Of a DNA stretch of 64,000 bases, positions 1-10,457 are shown in pieces (the stretch's first letter is position 1; each line of letters opens with the position of its first letter). The translations under genes were made by a program, and so were the position numbers. Below the pieces are notes generated by a model, which saw only the letters and a program-made list of their open reading frames with translations, was not told where the DNA came from and did no database searches. Source of the stretch: an uncultured Archangium sp. (GTDB taxonomy: Bacteria > Myxococcota > Myxococcia > Myxococcales > Myxococcaceae); assembly GCA_903905455.1 (NCBI GenBank), contig CAIVGN010000055.1:34917-98916 (forward strand). Reading direction: 5' to 3'.

Positions 1-1219
1 CCACGCGTTGCCCACGGAAGCCGGCCTGGCCCGCCTCGCGCATCGCCAGTTCGACGGCGCTGCGTCCGAGGAACCGGCTGACGACGTGCAGCGTCCACGC
101 GTCGTTGCTGGCGCGGCGCAGCTCGTTCTCGACGTCGGCGCGCAGGGCCGTCGCCGAGGTGCCGTCGAGCAGCCGGAGCGCGCGCTGGAGGTATTCGACG
201 TTGCGCCCGCCGTCGAAGAAGTCGGTCTGGAAGCGCGCCGCCGCCCGGGCGATGAGGGCGTGCTCGATGGGGTTGACCAGCGTCGAGCGCTCCACCGCGT
301 CGAGCGCGCGCACGAAGGCGGCTTCGGCGTCGAGGGTGCGCTTCTCCATCACCGCGTGCTCGGCCTTCGTCACCTCGAGCAGCGCCAGCAACGTGGGCCG
401 CTGCGCGGTGGGCACCTGGGCCAGGGTGTCGTCGATGGCGGCGAGCACTCCGGGGACCGCGGCGGGACGCAGGTGCACCAGCTCGCGGGCCTGCTCCACG
501 GTGGCCACCGCGTGGCCGAAGACGTCGCCGGCCTGCTGGGCGGTCTGCCGCGCGCGCTCGAAGTACGAGAGGGCACCCTTGTGGTTGCCCAGGCCCCGCT
601 CGCACTCGCCGAGGTGGGTGAGCAGTTGCGCGCGCAGGCGCAGGGAGCCGGGGCTCTTGCGCAGCACGATGTCGTGGTCTTTCTGGAACGCCTCGCGCGC
701 CGCCAGCCAGTTGCCGTTCTCGAGCTCCAGGCGGGCGAGGTTGCCGAAGGTCAGCGCCGCGCCTTCTTCGTCACCGGCGGCTTCGCGCGTGGCCAGCGCC
801 GTGCGGTACTCGATGCGCGCCTCTTCGACGAGGCCCTGGGACTGCAGCAGCCGCCCGAAGGAGTCGTGCACGCGGGGCCGGTAGCCGGGCGCGGCGAGGG
901 TGAGCGCGTGGTTCATGGCGACCGTCGCTCGCAGGAAGTCACGCTCGCGGGCCGCCGAGACGCCGCGCAGGTGCCAGGTGCGCCCCTGCTCGGGCGGGGC
1001 GAGCTCGGGGAGCCGCGTGGCCAGCCAGGTGAGGCAGTGGCCGAGCACCTCGGTGAGGGCCGGCGTCGCGGCGCTCACCGTGGCCAGGGCGAGCACCTGC
1101 TGGGCCTCGGTGCCGGCGAACTCCGCGGGGTCGATGAGCGAAGGCGGCGGGTGCGCGAGGAGGGCCTCGACGGCCGCGCGGTGCGCTGGCGGGACCAGGG
1201 CTTCGAGGGTGGCGTGCAC
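1..1219 (-). CDS. TPR-repeat protein, N-terminal part (runs off left edge)
   Basis: Reads leftwards from a GTG at 1219 and stays open for 406 codons to the window edge, so the C-terminus is missing. A GGAG eight bases upstream supports the GTG, which lies two bases past the stop of the neighbouring lipoprotein gene, suggesting one transcript. No signal peptide or membrane segment is visible. Roughly residues 80-235 hold successive helix-pair repeats of tetratricopeptide type (for example HLGECERGLGNHKGALSYF). TPR stretches normally make protein-protein contacts; in myxobacteria they often sit in regulators that carry other domains, but none is visible in the part present. Function unknown. 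Confidence 0.72.
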   Translation of the reverse strand, partial: MHATLEALVPPAHRAAVEALLAHPPPSLIDPAEFAGTEAQQVLALATVSAATPALTEVLGHCLTWLATRLPELAPPEQGRTWHLRGVSAARERDFLRATVAMNHALTLAAPGYRPRVHDSFGRLLQSQGLVEEARIEYRTALATREAAGDEEGAALTFGNLARLELENGNWLAAREAFQKDHDIVLRKSPGSLRLRAQLLTHLGECERGLGNHKGALSYFERARQTAQQAGDVFGHAVATVEQARELVHLRPAAVPGVLAAIDDTLAQVPTAQRPTLLALLEVTKAEHAVMEKRTLDAEAAFVRALDAVERSTLVNPIEHALIARAAARFQTDFFDGGRNVEYLQRALRLLDGTSATALRADVENELRRASNDAWTLHVVSRFLGRSAVELAMREAGQAGFRGQRV

Positions 1220-1221
1220 CT

Positions 1222-1731
1222 TCAGGGCTCCACGCAGACGGTGCCGGTGCAGGTCAGCGGGGCAGGGCAACCGCCCGCGCACGCGGGGCGCTGGCAGAGG
1301 CCGGACCCGGTGGCGCTGCTGCAGACGTAGGGGGCGGGGCAGGCGGTGGTGGGGCTGCAGGTGCGGATCGCGCAGAGCCCCGCCGTGGTGCAGCGCCGCG
1401 CGCCGCCGCAGTCGGGGTCGGTGGTGCAGGAGAGTACGCAGGCGGCGAAGGAGCCGCAGTCGGTCGCGCCGGGGCAGTCGGCGGAAGAGCCGCAGCCGTT
1501 GCAGACGCCGCCGGGGGCGGTGGTGGTGCAGGTGGATTGGCCGGGGCAGTCGGCGTTGGTGCGGCACTGCACGGTGGCGAGCGGGCTGGTGGTGCCGCCG
1601 CCTCCGCCGGTCGAGGTGCCTCCGCCTCCTCCCGTCGAGGTGCCTCCGCCGGCGTCGAGGTCGGTCGGCGAGGTCATGGTTCCGCAAGAGAAGGCGAGAG
1701 CGACGAGCACGAGCAGGAGGCGGTGAGTCAT
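1222..1731 (-). CDS. Cys-rich exported protein, probable lipoprotein
   Basis: 169 residues. It begins MTHRLLLVLVALAFSC, a positively charged then hydrophobic leader ending in Cys; the lipobox (AFSC) is not ideal, so lipidation is likely but unproven. A low-complexity Gly/Ser/Thr linker (about residues 30-50) follows, then about 110 residues with many regularly spaced cysteines and repeated DCPG-type turns, which would form disulfides outside the cytoplasm. This layout is common among myxobacterial secreted proteins of unknown role. It ends two bases before the GTG of the TPR gene. An upstream in-frame start at 1791 would include the repeat at 1796 region and lacks a signal-like N-terminus, so the ATG at 1731 is preferred. 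Confidence 0.75.
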   Translation of the reverse strand: MTHRLLLVLVALAFSCGTMTSPTDLDAGGGTSTGGGGGTSTGGGGGTTSPLATVQCRTNADCPGQSTCTTTAPGGVCNGCGSSADCPGATDCGSFAACVLSCTTDPDCGGARRCTTAGLCAIRTCSPTTACPAPYVCSSATGSGLCQRPACAGGCPAPLTCTGTVCVEP

Positions 1732-1795
1732 GCGCGCGCGACCGTAGCGCAGACTCGCCCCCTCACCCTGGCCTGCGGGCGATGGTGCCAAGCTC

Positions 1796-1838
1796 GGCCC
1801 CTCACCCCAGCCCTCTCCCCGCTCGCGCAGGGAGAGGG
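1796..1838 (-). repeat. 43-bp GC-rich interspersed repeat, copy 1
   Basis: The reverse complement of this stretch aligns over 43 bases with copies at 20936-20978 and 45024-45066. The ends form a perfect 9-bp stem (CCCTCTCCC at 1811-1819 with GGGAGAGGG at 1830-1838). A partial second copy (CCCCTCACCCTGGCC) lies at about 1758-1772. It sits in the divergent gap between the lipoprotein and the TIGR02265 gene. Read on the plus strand it gives the PLTPALSPLxxGEG peptide often seen when such REP-like repeats are translated. Confidence 0.7.
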
Positions 1839-1859
1839 AGTCCCGGGTAGGTTGCTGGG

Positions 1860-2246
1860 ATGACCGGGCGGATCGTGTTCACGCAGTCGATGGAGGCGCT
1901 CTACCGCGCCCTGCAGCCGCCCACGCCGCCAGAGCACGCTGCATTCCTCGCCGACGGCGTCACCGGCGCCCGCTTCGCCGCCGGCTACCCCGTGGCGCAG
2001 CACATCGCGATCCTCGACGCGTGCGCCCAGAGCCGCTTCGCCCACCTCCCCGAGCTCGAGCGCTACACCGAGGTCGGCAAGCTGTTCTTCGAGGGCTTCT
2101 CGAAGACCCTCATGGGGTCCGCGCTGATGGCCATGCTCAAGCTGCTCCAGTCGGGCTGCCGCGTCGCCGGGGCCACAGAGCTCACCGTCACGGTCATCGA
2201 AACCAAGGACCTCGCCACCACCTTCGAAGTGAAGTGGGCCCCTTGA
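1860..2246 (+). CDS. Short TIGR02265/DUF2378 family protein
   Basis: 128 residues beginning MTGRIVFTQSMEALYRAL. It matches the myxobacterial paralogous family TIGR02265 (DUF2378), also present at 52352-52888: shared FTQS/FSQA start, an E(V/L)GxxFxEGxxxTLxGxAM core and a final F(E/S)(V/I)(K/R)W. Family members are about 180-200 residues; here roughly 50 residues after the AMLKLL helix are absent and the text resumes at the last strand pair. The reading frame is intact, so it is either a deletion derivative or a shorter subtype. The family has no established biochemical role. The gene is divergent from the lipoprotein gene, with repeat copy 1 between them. Confidence 0.78.
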   Translation: MTGRIVFTQSMEALYRALQPPTPPEHAAFLADGVTGARFAAGYPVAQHIAILDACAQSRFAHLPELERYTEVGKLFFEGFSKTLMGSALMAMLKLLQSGCRVAGATELTVTVIETKDLATTFEVKWAP

Positions 2247-2253
2247 AATGAAG

Positions 2254-2267
2254 TGACTGTTCGGTCA
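2254..2267. promoter_or_regulatory. TetR-type palindrome upstream of hydroxylase gene
   Basis: TGACTGTTCGGTCA is a 14-bp imperfect palindrome (TGAC-G--C-GTCA conserved) lying 36-49 bases before the ATG at 2303. TetR-family repressors commonly bind sites of this form. No TetR gene lies in the window, so any regulator is encoded elsewhere. This is an inference from symmetry and position only. Confidence 0.35.
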
Positions 2268-2302
2268 TGTATGTGCGCGTTCAACCGAAAGGGAGCACGC
2301 AC

Positions 2303-2905
2303 ATGCTGGGGATTCCGCTGGGTCTCGCCGCTTCGAACGCCGGGGAGTGGTTCATCCACAAGTACTGGCTGCACGGGCTGGGGAAGAACAAGAAGAGCTT
2401 CTGGGCCTTCCACTGGCATGAGCACCACCGGGAGGCCTTCAAGCACGACATGATCGACGCGCAGTACCAGCGGCCGATCTTCACCTGGTCACCGCAAGGC
2501 AAGGAGGCGCTGGCCCTGGTCGTCGGCGCCGCAGTGATGGCGCCGGTCTTCCCGGTCGCGCCCTTCTTCACCGGCACCGTCTGGTACCGGATGTGGCGGT
2601 ACTACGAGATTCACAAGAAGAGCCACCTCGACCCGGCGTGGGCGCGCGAGCAGCTCCCCTGGCACGTCGATCACCACCTGGGCCGCGACCAGAACGCGAA
2701 CTGGTGCGTGACCCACCCGTGGTTCGACTACGTGATGCAGACGCGCAAGCCGTACTCGGAGGACCCGACCGGCGCGCTGCCCGAGGCCGCGAAGGGCGGC
2801 TTGCTGTCACGCATGTGGGGCGGCCTCATGGAAGGCCGTAAGGCCCGGCAGCGCGCAGGGGTCAAGGCGAAGACCGCCGAGCCCACGCTGCGCGCCGCGA
2901 GCTGA
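2303..2905 (+). CDS. Fatty acid hydroxylase / sterol desaturase-like membrane protein
   Basis: 200 residues from the ATG at 2303, chosen because GGGAG precedes it by seven bases; an in-frame ATG at 2267 falls inside the palindrome. Clustered histidines fit the non-haem di-iron hydroxylase superfamily: HKYWLH, HWHEHH, HKKSH and HVDHH followed by a downstream H in THPW. A hydrophobic hairpin (GKEALALVVGAAVMAPVFPV) separates the clusters. Members hydroxylate or desaturate acyl chains, sterols or carotenoids at the membrane; the substrate cannot be read from sequence. The C-terminal 30 residues are basic and probably disordered. Confidence 0.75.
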   Translation: MLGIPLGLAASNAGEWFIHKYWLHGLGKNKKSFWAFHWHEHHREAFKHDMIDAQYQRPIFTWSPQGKEALALVVGAAVMAPVFPVAPFFTGTVWYRMWRYYEIHKKSHLDPAWAREQLPWHVDHHLGRDQNANWCVTHPWFDYVMQTRKPYSEDPTGALPEAAKGGLLSRMWGGLMEGRKARQRAGVKAKTAEPTLRAAS

Positions 2906-2912
2906 AAGCCCC

Positions 2913-3872
2913 TTAGAACGCGGCTTCGATGCCGACGGTCAGCGCGACGTCGGTCGGCTTGCGGGTGCTGCCGTCCGCGCCCACGGGCGGCAGCGAGTCG
3001 AAGTTCAGCGTCAGGGCGGTGGTCAGCGCGAGGTTCTCGGTGAGGCGCGCGTTGAGCTTGGTGATGTTGTTGATCAGCAAGCGGCCCGAGGTCGGCGCGA
3101 GGAGGAAGGGGATGAACTCCAGGTCTTCCGAGACGCGCACGTCCTTCGAGAAGGCCCAGCGGAAGGCGACGGCGACGCGGGGCGCGAGGATGACGATGCC
3201 GTAGTTCTCCACCGGCAGCAGGTAGGGGAAGTACTGCATGCGCGTCTCGAAGCCCGAGCGCAGCGCGAGGTCGAGGCGCAGGAAGAGCTTCTCGAGGTCG
3301 CCCTGCTTCTGGTTGAAGAAGGTCAGGCCCGCACCGGCCTCGCCGATGCTGCGCGATTCGATGTTCTTCATGTGGTCGAACTCGCTGCCGGCCAGCACGA
3401 AGATGGCCGCGAAGCTCTCGCCGAAGGTGCGGTCACCACGCACCGTGCCCGAGGCGCGGCGGGCGGTCACGGCGCTCGAGTTGCCGGAGGCGTTGGTGTC
3501 GGGGTTGGCCAGGCCGTAGGCGCCGCTCAGGCGGATGCCCATGGCCCAGGCGTCCCACTTGCGGTCGACGGCGGCGTTGCCGGTCATGGTCAGCGTCTGG
3601 CTGTTGCCGGTGATGTAACTCAGACCCAGGCCCACGGTCCCGCGCCAGTGCTCTTCCTTCGGGGCGGCGGCGGGCGCGCCCACCACGGGCTTCGGCGCGA
3701 TGACGTCGGCGATGCGCATCGCGGCTTCGGCGGCCATCTGCGCGGCCTCGGCGGCCTTCTGCGCGGCGTTGGCGGCCTTGTCGGCGGCGCTCAACTCGGC
3801 GGTGGGAACGGTGGTGAGGGCAGCGGCGTCTGCTTGTGCGAGAACTGCCGACAGCGCGAGGGCGAGCATCAT
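2913..3872 (-). CDS. DUF481 (YdiY-like) outer-membrane beta-barrel protein
   Basis: 319 residues. A signal peptide (MMLALALSAVLAQADA) is followed by an Ala-rich helical segment with AANAAQKAAEAAQMAAEAAM periodicity (about residues 33-55), then a barrel region starting GLGLSYITGNSQTLTMTG, the diagnostic DUF481 start, and ending in Phe as outer-membrane proteins do. GGAGG lies eight bases before the ATG at 3872. DUF481 proteins (putative salt-induced outer membrane protein) are of unknown function; the N-terminal helical extension is not part of the core family and may be a periplasmic coiled coil. Convergent with the hydroxylase gene, with seven bases between stops. Confidence 0.8.
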   Translation of the reverse strand: MMLALALSAVLAQADAAALTTVPTAELSAADKAANAAQKAAEAAQMAAEAAMRIADVIAPKPVVGAPAAAPKEEHWRGTVGLGLSYITGNSQTLTMTGNAAVDRKWDAWAMGIRLSGAYGLANPDTNASGNSSAVTARRASGTVRGDRTFGESFAAIFVLAGSEFDHMKNIESRSIGEAGAGLTFFNQKQGDLEKLFLRLDLALRSGFETRMQYFPYLLPVENYGIVILAPRVAVAFRWAFSKDVRVSEDLEFIPFLLAPTSGRLLINNITKLNARLTENLALTTALTLNFDSLPPVGADGSTRKPTDVALTVGIEAAF

Positions 3873-3955
3873 GGTGTATTCCTCCCGGGTAGTTGAAGCG
3901 CGGCGCCTATAGCCCGGCCGTGAGAAGTCGCCAGTGGTTCTGCAGGAGGTACTCC

Positions 3956-4585
3956 GTGGCTGCTGTGAAATGGATCTTCGTCGCGCTGTTCTCGCTGGGT
4001 GGCCTGGGCGCCCTGGCCATGGGGTTTGCCGAGGGCGGGGCGAACCGCAAGCCGGTGCTGGTGCACGCGCCGGACATCGCGCTGCGCGCCTTCCCCGCGG
4101 GGTCGGTGGCGATCGCCGGGGCCGCTGTCGCGCCGACGCCCGCGCCGGTGGCCGCCGCCGAGCCCACGAAGACGCCGGAGCCGACGAAGGTCGCCGCGCC
4201 GACCAAGACGCCCGAGCCCGCGAAGACCGCGGAACCGGTGAAGGTCGCCGCGCCCGCGAAGACCCCCGAGCCGGCGAAGACGCCGGAGCCGGTGAAGGTC
4301 GCCGAGCCCGCGAAGACCCCCGAGCCCGCGAAGGTACCCGTCGTCGCCGCGCCTCCGCCCGAGGGCATGCTCAACCTGCGCGCCACGGACACCGCCGACG
4401 TGTACCTCGACGGCAAGAAGCTCGGCGGCTCGCCGCTGCTGGGCGTCAAGGCCCGGGTGGGCGGTCACAAGGTCCGCTTCGATTGTTACGACGGCGCGGG
4501 CAACACGCTGACCGGCGCGGCCCAGTCGGTGACCGTCAAGGCCGAAGGCGAGACCGACGTCGAGTTCACCTGTCCGACGGAGTGA
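3956..4585 (+). CDS. Membrane-anchored Pro/Lys-repeat protein with PEGA domain
   Basis: 209 residues from the GTG at 3956, chosen because AGGAGG stands six bases upstream and a transmembrane helix (VKWIFVALFSLGGLGALAMGF) then falls at the N-terminus. Residues about 55-140 are tandem variants of AEPTKTPEP / PAKTPEPAK, an extended, probably cell-wall-spanning linker. Residues about 140-209 are a PEGA domain (VYLDGKKLGGSPL, then GGHKVRF), a small beta fold found on bacterial surface proteins. Divergent from the DUF481 gene with an 83-bp gap; its 3' end overlaps the convergent SOUL gene by 20 bp. Role unknown. Confidence 0.78.
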   Translation: MAAVKWIFVALFSLGGLGALAMGFAEGGANRKPVLVHAPDIALRAFPAGSVAIAGAAVAPTPAPVAAAEPTKTPEPTKVAAPTKTPEPAKTAEPVKVAAPAKTPEPAKTPEPVKVAEPAKTPEPAKVPVVAAPPPEGMLNLRATDTADVYLDGKKLGGSPLLGVKARVGGHKVRFDCYDGAGNTLTGAAQSVTVKAEGETDVEFTCPTE

Positions 4586-5177
4586 GTTCCACGAGGATCT
4601 CGTTGGTCCTCAGGAACCACGGGGTCCACGGAGCGTCGTAGCGCGCCCACACCGGCGCGCCCACGCCCACCAGGCCCTGCTTGGCCATGGCCGCGGTGAG
4701 CACGGCGAGGTGCTCGTCGTAGTTCGCCTGGGACCAGGTGCCTGAGTAGCGCACCGCCGCGACCCTGCGGGCCGGCACCTCGAGGAGCTTCACCCGCGCA
4801 TCGTTCGGCCTGGGCAGCGTCTCGAGCGTCCACCCGGCAGGCATCGTGAACTGCACCCGCCAGGTGCCGGCGTCACCGGCCAGCTGCGTGACGGGGGAGG
4901 TCATCGCCAGCGCTTCGCCGCGCACCTGCGTCACCGGGGCGGTCATGGCGATCTTCCGGGAGCCGCCGTTGCCTCCGAAGATGTAGCCGGCGAGCACGCC
5001 AAAGGCGGTGCTTCCGGCCTTGGCCTGGTCCCCTGCGACCACCGTCTCGGCCACCAGGTACGCCGGGTAGTCGCGCACCTCGATGCCGTCCGCGCGCGAG
5101 ACGAGGACGAACGAGGTCTGTTCCGTGGCCATGGCGGTGGTCCCCACAATCGACAGCAGCATGATCAGTGACTTCAC
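4566..5177 (-). CDS. SOUL family haem-binding protein, exported
   Basis: 203 residues from a GTG at 5177 giving a short signal peptide (KSLIMLLSIVGTTAMA); an ATG at 5162 is the alternative. The mature part is a SOUL/HBP domain: VRDYPAYLVAETVV, then the hallmark KIAMTAPVTQ followed by a second MTSPVTQ, and a C-terminal PWTPWFLRTNEILVEL. SOUL proteins bind haem or porphyrins; bacterial ones are poorly studied. The signal peptide predicts periplasmic location. It is divergent from the large kinase gene, with only 39 bp between outermost starts. Confidence 0.85.
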   Translation of the reverse strand: MKSLIMLLSIVGTTAMATEQTSFVLVSRADGIEVRDYPAYLVAETVVAGDQAKAGSTAFGVLAGYIFGGNGGSRKIAMTAPVTQVRGEALAMTSPVTQLAGDAGTWRVQFTMPAGWTLETLPRPNDARVKLLEVPARRVAAVRYSGTWSQANYDEHLAVLTAAMAKQGLVGVGAPVWARYDAPWTPWFLRTNEILVELTPSDR

Positions 5178-5216
5178 CTGCGGCGAGTAACGGCCCCGGT
5201 CGGGGGATGCCGCGGC

Positions 5217-7985
<2,769 letters not shown>

Positions 7986-7988
7986 GCG

Positions 7989-8855
7989 TCAGCGGGCGAT
8001 CTCGCCCATGCGGCCGGCGCGGAAGTCGTCGGCGGCCTGCTGCAGCTCCGCGGCCTCGTTCATCACGAAGGGCCCCCAGCGCACCATCGGCTCGTTGAGG
8101 GGCACGCCGGCCAGCAGCAGCAGCTCGGTCTTCACCTTCGCCGCGAGCTTCACCACGTCACCCGCGCCGAGCATGCCCATCATGCCGTCCGCCACCGCGC
8201 GGCCGTCGGGACCCACCAGCGCCTCGCCCTCGAACACGAAGACGAAGCCGTTGAACTCGGGCGGCAGGGGCTGCTCGACCGAGGCGCCGGGCTGCAGCGA
8301 CCAGTGTTGGTAGACGATGGGGGTGCGGGTCTCGATGGAGGCCTTCTTTCCCAGGGCCTCGCCGGCGACGACCTTCACCCGCGCCAGGCCGTCTTCGCTG
8401 GTGCCGGTGGGCATCGTGGCCGACTTGATCTCCTGGTACCGGGGGGCGATGAACTTGTCGCGCCGGGGCAGGTTCACCCAGATCTGGAAGCCGTGCATGC
8501 GGCCGCCGCTCTTCATCAGGCGGCTCGAGGGCATCTCGGCGTGCACCACGCCGCGGCCGGCCGTCATCCACTGCACGTCGCCCGCGCCGAGGAACCCCCG
8601 GTGGCCCGCCGAATCTTCGTGCTGGGTCTCGCCCTCGAGCACGTAGGTCACGGTCTCGAAGCCGCGGTGCGGGTGGTCGGGGGCGCCGATGGCCTCGCCG
8701 GGCGGGTAGTCGATGGGGCCCATCTCATCGACGAGGAGGAAGGGGTCGACCTGCTGCAAGCCGGGCACGGGGAAGGGGCGGCGGATGATGAAGCCACCTC
8801 CCTCGGTCTGGCGGTGACTGGCGACGAGCCTGACGACTTCGCGTGCGTTCTTCAT
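7989..8855 (-). CDS. Pirin family protein
   Basis: 288 residues from the ATG at 8855 (MKNAREVVRLV). A bicupin of the pirin family with the metal-binding set His61, His63, His105 and Glu107 (DHPHRGFETVTY and VVHAEMP). Some bacterial pirins have quercetin 2,3-dioxygenase activity and others act as redox-sensitive regulators; sequence does not separate these. Convergent with the kinase gene (three bases between stops). Upstream lies a GTG-containing stretch that extends the frame to 9026, but it has no pirin similarity and crosses two hairpins, so the shorter start is used. Confidence 0.88.
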   Translation of the reverse strand: MKNAREVVRLVASHRQTEGGGFIIRRPFPVPGLQQVDPFLLVDEMGPIDYPPGEAIGAPDHPHRGFETVTYVLEGETQHEDSAGHRGFLGAGDVQWMTAGRGVVHAEMPSSRLMKSGGRMHGFQIWVNLPRRDKFIAPRYQEIKSATMPTGTSEDGLARVKVVAGEALGKKASIETRTPIVYQHWSLQPGASVEQPLPPEFNGFVFVFEGEALVGPDGRAVADGMMGMLGAGDVVKLAAKVKTELLLLAGVPLNEPMVRWGPFVMNEAAELQQAADDFRAGRMGEIAR

Positions 8856-8900
8856 GGCGGGCACTCTCACCACCCGCGGGCTCCGGTGCAACGCAACGCT

Positions 8901-8920
8901 CTGTCCTGCACGTGGGACAG
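8901..8920. promoter_or_regulatory. Inverted repeat upstream of pirin gene
   Basis: CTGTCC and GGACAG arms separated by eight bases that contain CACGTG, 46-65 bases upstream of the pirin start. The symmetric 20-bp site and its place suggest an operator; no regulator is adjacent. Low confidence. Confidence 0.25.
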
Positions 8921-8970
8921 CGCGCGGGAGTGATCGTTTCTGGGCCGGACCTGACACAGAGGGGGTGAAG

Positions 8971-9002
8971 CCGACGCGGGATCCCCCTCCTCCTCGCGTC
9001 GG
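8971..9002 (-). terminator. Possible hairpin terminator after patatin gene
   Basis: CCGACGCG (8971-8978) pairs exactly with CGCGTCGG (8995-9002) over a 16-base loop. It lies about 100 bases beyond the patatin stop and upstream of pirin on the same strand. There is no T-run, so it may instead be a structured leader element. Confidence 0.3.
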
Positions 9003-9103
9003 ATCTTCGGAGTCGTCTTGTCCCACGCGTGGTTCGCCGCGCGTCGCCTGCCAGCTTCACGCGGTGGGCCGCAAGGGAGCCTGGACGTCCTCCTCGCGGG
9101 AGA

Positions 9104-10336
9104 TCAGGGGGCGCGCATCTGGCCGCGGAAGAACTCGCGGATCTCGTCTCGCCGCGCGTTGGCGTCGCGCCGGCCCAGGGCGATGAGCGTCTCGGCCCAG
9201 CCGCCGTCGAACAGCAGGTAGCTGGCGAGGTCGCTCTCCCAGGTGGCGCTCTTCGCGGCGGCCTTGCCCAGCATCCAGTCGTAGAAGCGGCCCAGGTCCC
9301 ACTCGTGGTGGTGGGCCGCGAGGTACTGGCCGGCGAGCAGCGAGATGTTCTCCGAGGGCTCGAAGGCGAGGGTGGGGATGCGGCGGTAGGCCGAGCCGCG
9401 CGACTCGACGAGCACCTGGTCGAAGCGGGTGCGCTCTTCGGGCGAGAGCGTCTCGTCGAGCACGCCCATCACCCGGTTGAGGCCGTCGAGCACCTGGAGG
9501 TCGTAGCTGACGGGGTCGAGCAGCAGCGCGTTGAACAGCTTGCCCACGAGGAACAGCGGGTCGGGGTACTGCTCTTCACCGGCCACCGCCTCGAGGTCCG
9601 GCACGGCGAAGGCCTCGTGCTTGAGCGAGATGACCACCACCTTCTCGGCCCCAGCGCGAATGACGGGGGCGATGGGGGTGTTGAAGCGCAGGCTCCCGTC
9701 GACGAAGTGCGAGCGCCCGATGCGCCGCGCGGGGAAGAGCGCGGGGATGGCGGCCGAGGCGAGCACGTGATCCGCGGTGATGCGTTCCTTGCGCGAGAGC
9801 CGCCGGGGGTGCCGGGTGGGGGCGAGGGCGACGCCGGGCGCCAACTCGGTGAAGAGCGTGGTGACCCCGGTGCCCACGTGGAGCGCGGCGACGATGAACG
9901 CGCGCACCGCGCCGCTGTCGACGTTGCGGTACAGCGAGGGGAAGGGAATGGCCCGCTGCACCAGTTCCTCGATGCCCACGGGGTTGAGCACCGAGCGCCC
10001 CAGCGGCTCGGGTTCTTGCTGGGCCTTCTTGCGCAACCAGCGCAGCGGGCTCGACCAGCCGAGCATGCCCGCGAGATCCACCCGCAGGTGTTCGCGCAGC
10101 GAGAGCTCGTTCCAGATGCGCGCCAGCGCCTCGAAGTCGTGATCGCCGCGGTGCGCGTGGGCCACGGTCCACGCGCCGTTGATCGCGCCGACCGAGGTAC
10201 CCGCGACGACGCGGAAGAGGGGGGCGCCGGTCTCCTTCGCGCCCATCGCCTGCGCGATGCCTGCGAGCACGCCGACCTCGTAGGCGCCGCGCGCTCCACC
10301 GCCCGACAACACCAGCCCGACGATCGGGTCGCTCAT
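9104..10336 (-). CDS. Patatin-like phospholipase
   Basis: 410 residues from the ATG at 10336. The patatin fold is clear: oxyanion GGGARG (residues 12-17), nucleophile Ser48 in GTSVG, and Asp213 in DGS completing the Ser-Asp dyad. Patatin-like enzymes hydrolyse phospholipid or lipid acyl esters; bacterial ones act on membranes or as effectors. No signal peptide is visible. The roughly 100 C-terminal residues beyond the catalytic domain include SENISLLAGQYL and DLGRFYDWMLGKA, the latter resembling the C-terminal region of longer bacterial patatins. Divergent from the PilZ-AMIN gene. Confidence 0.88.
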   Translation of the reverse strand: MSDPIVGLVLSGGGARGAYEVGVLAGIAQAMGAKETGAPLFRVVAGTSVGAINGAWTVAHAHRGDHDFEALARIWNELSLREHLRVDLAGMLGWSSPLRWLRKKAQQEPEPLGRSVLNPVGIEELVQRAIPFPSLYRNVDSGAVRAFIVAALHVGTGVTTLFTELAPGVALAPTRHPRRLSRKERITADHVLASAAIPALFPARRIGRSHFVDGSLRFNTPIAPVIRAGAEKVVVISLKHEAFAVPDLEAVAGEEQYPDPLFLVGKLFNALLLDPVSYDLQVLDGLNRVMGVLDETLSPEERTRFDQVLVESRGSAYRRIPTLAFEPSENISLLAGQYLAAHHHEWDLGRFYDWMLGKAAAKSATWESDLASYLLFDGGWAETLIALGRRDANARRDEIREFFRGQMRAP

Positions 10337-10457
10337 GGCCCCGAAGGTTAGACCGCCTGGGTTCCAGCAGGAGCGGAGCGCGACGTCGAAAACTTGCGGG
10401 CTGTCGCGCTCGCCACACACTTGTAGCACTCGACGCTCCACCCCCGAGGCTTCCCCC

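Noticed and set aside
8..1330. Long plus-strand frame across the left edge
   Set aside because: It is the shadow of the minus-strand TPR and lipoprotein genes; composition is Arg/Ala/Gly/His-rich without domains.
3907..4449. Repetitive minus-strand frame with GSGVFAGSATF-like units
   Set aside because: Antisense image of the AEPTKTPEP repeats in the PEGA gene, which has a Shine-Dalgarno and a recognisable PEGA domain.
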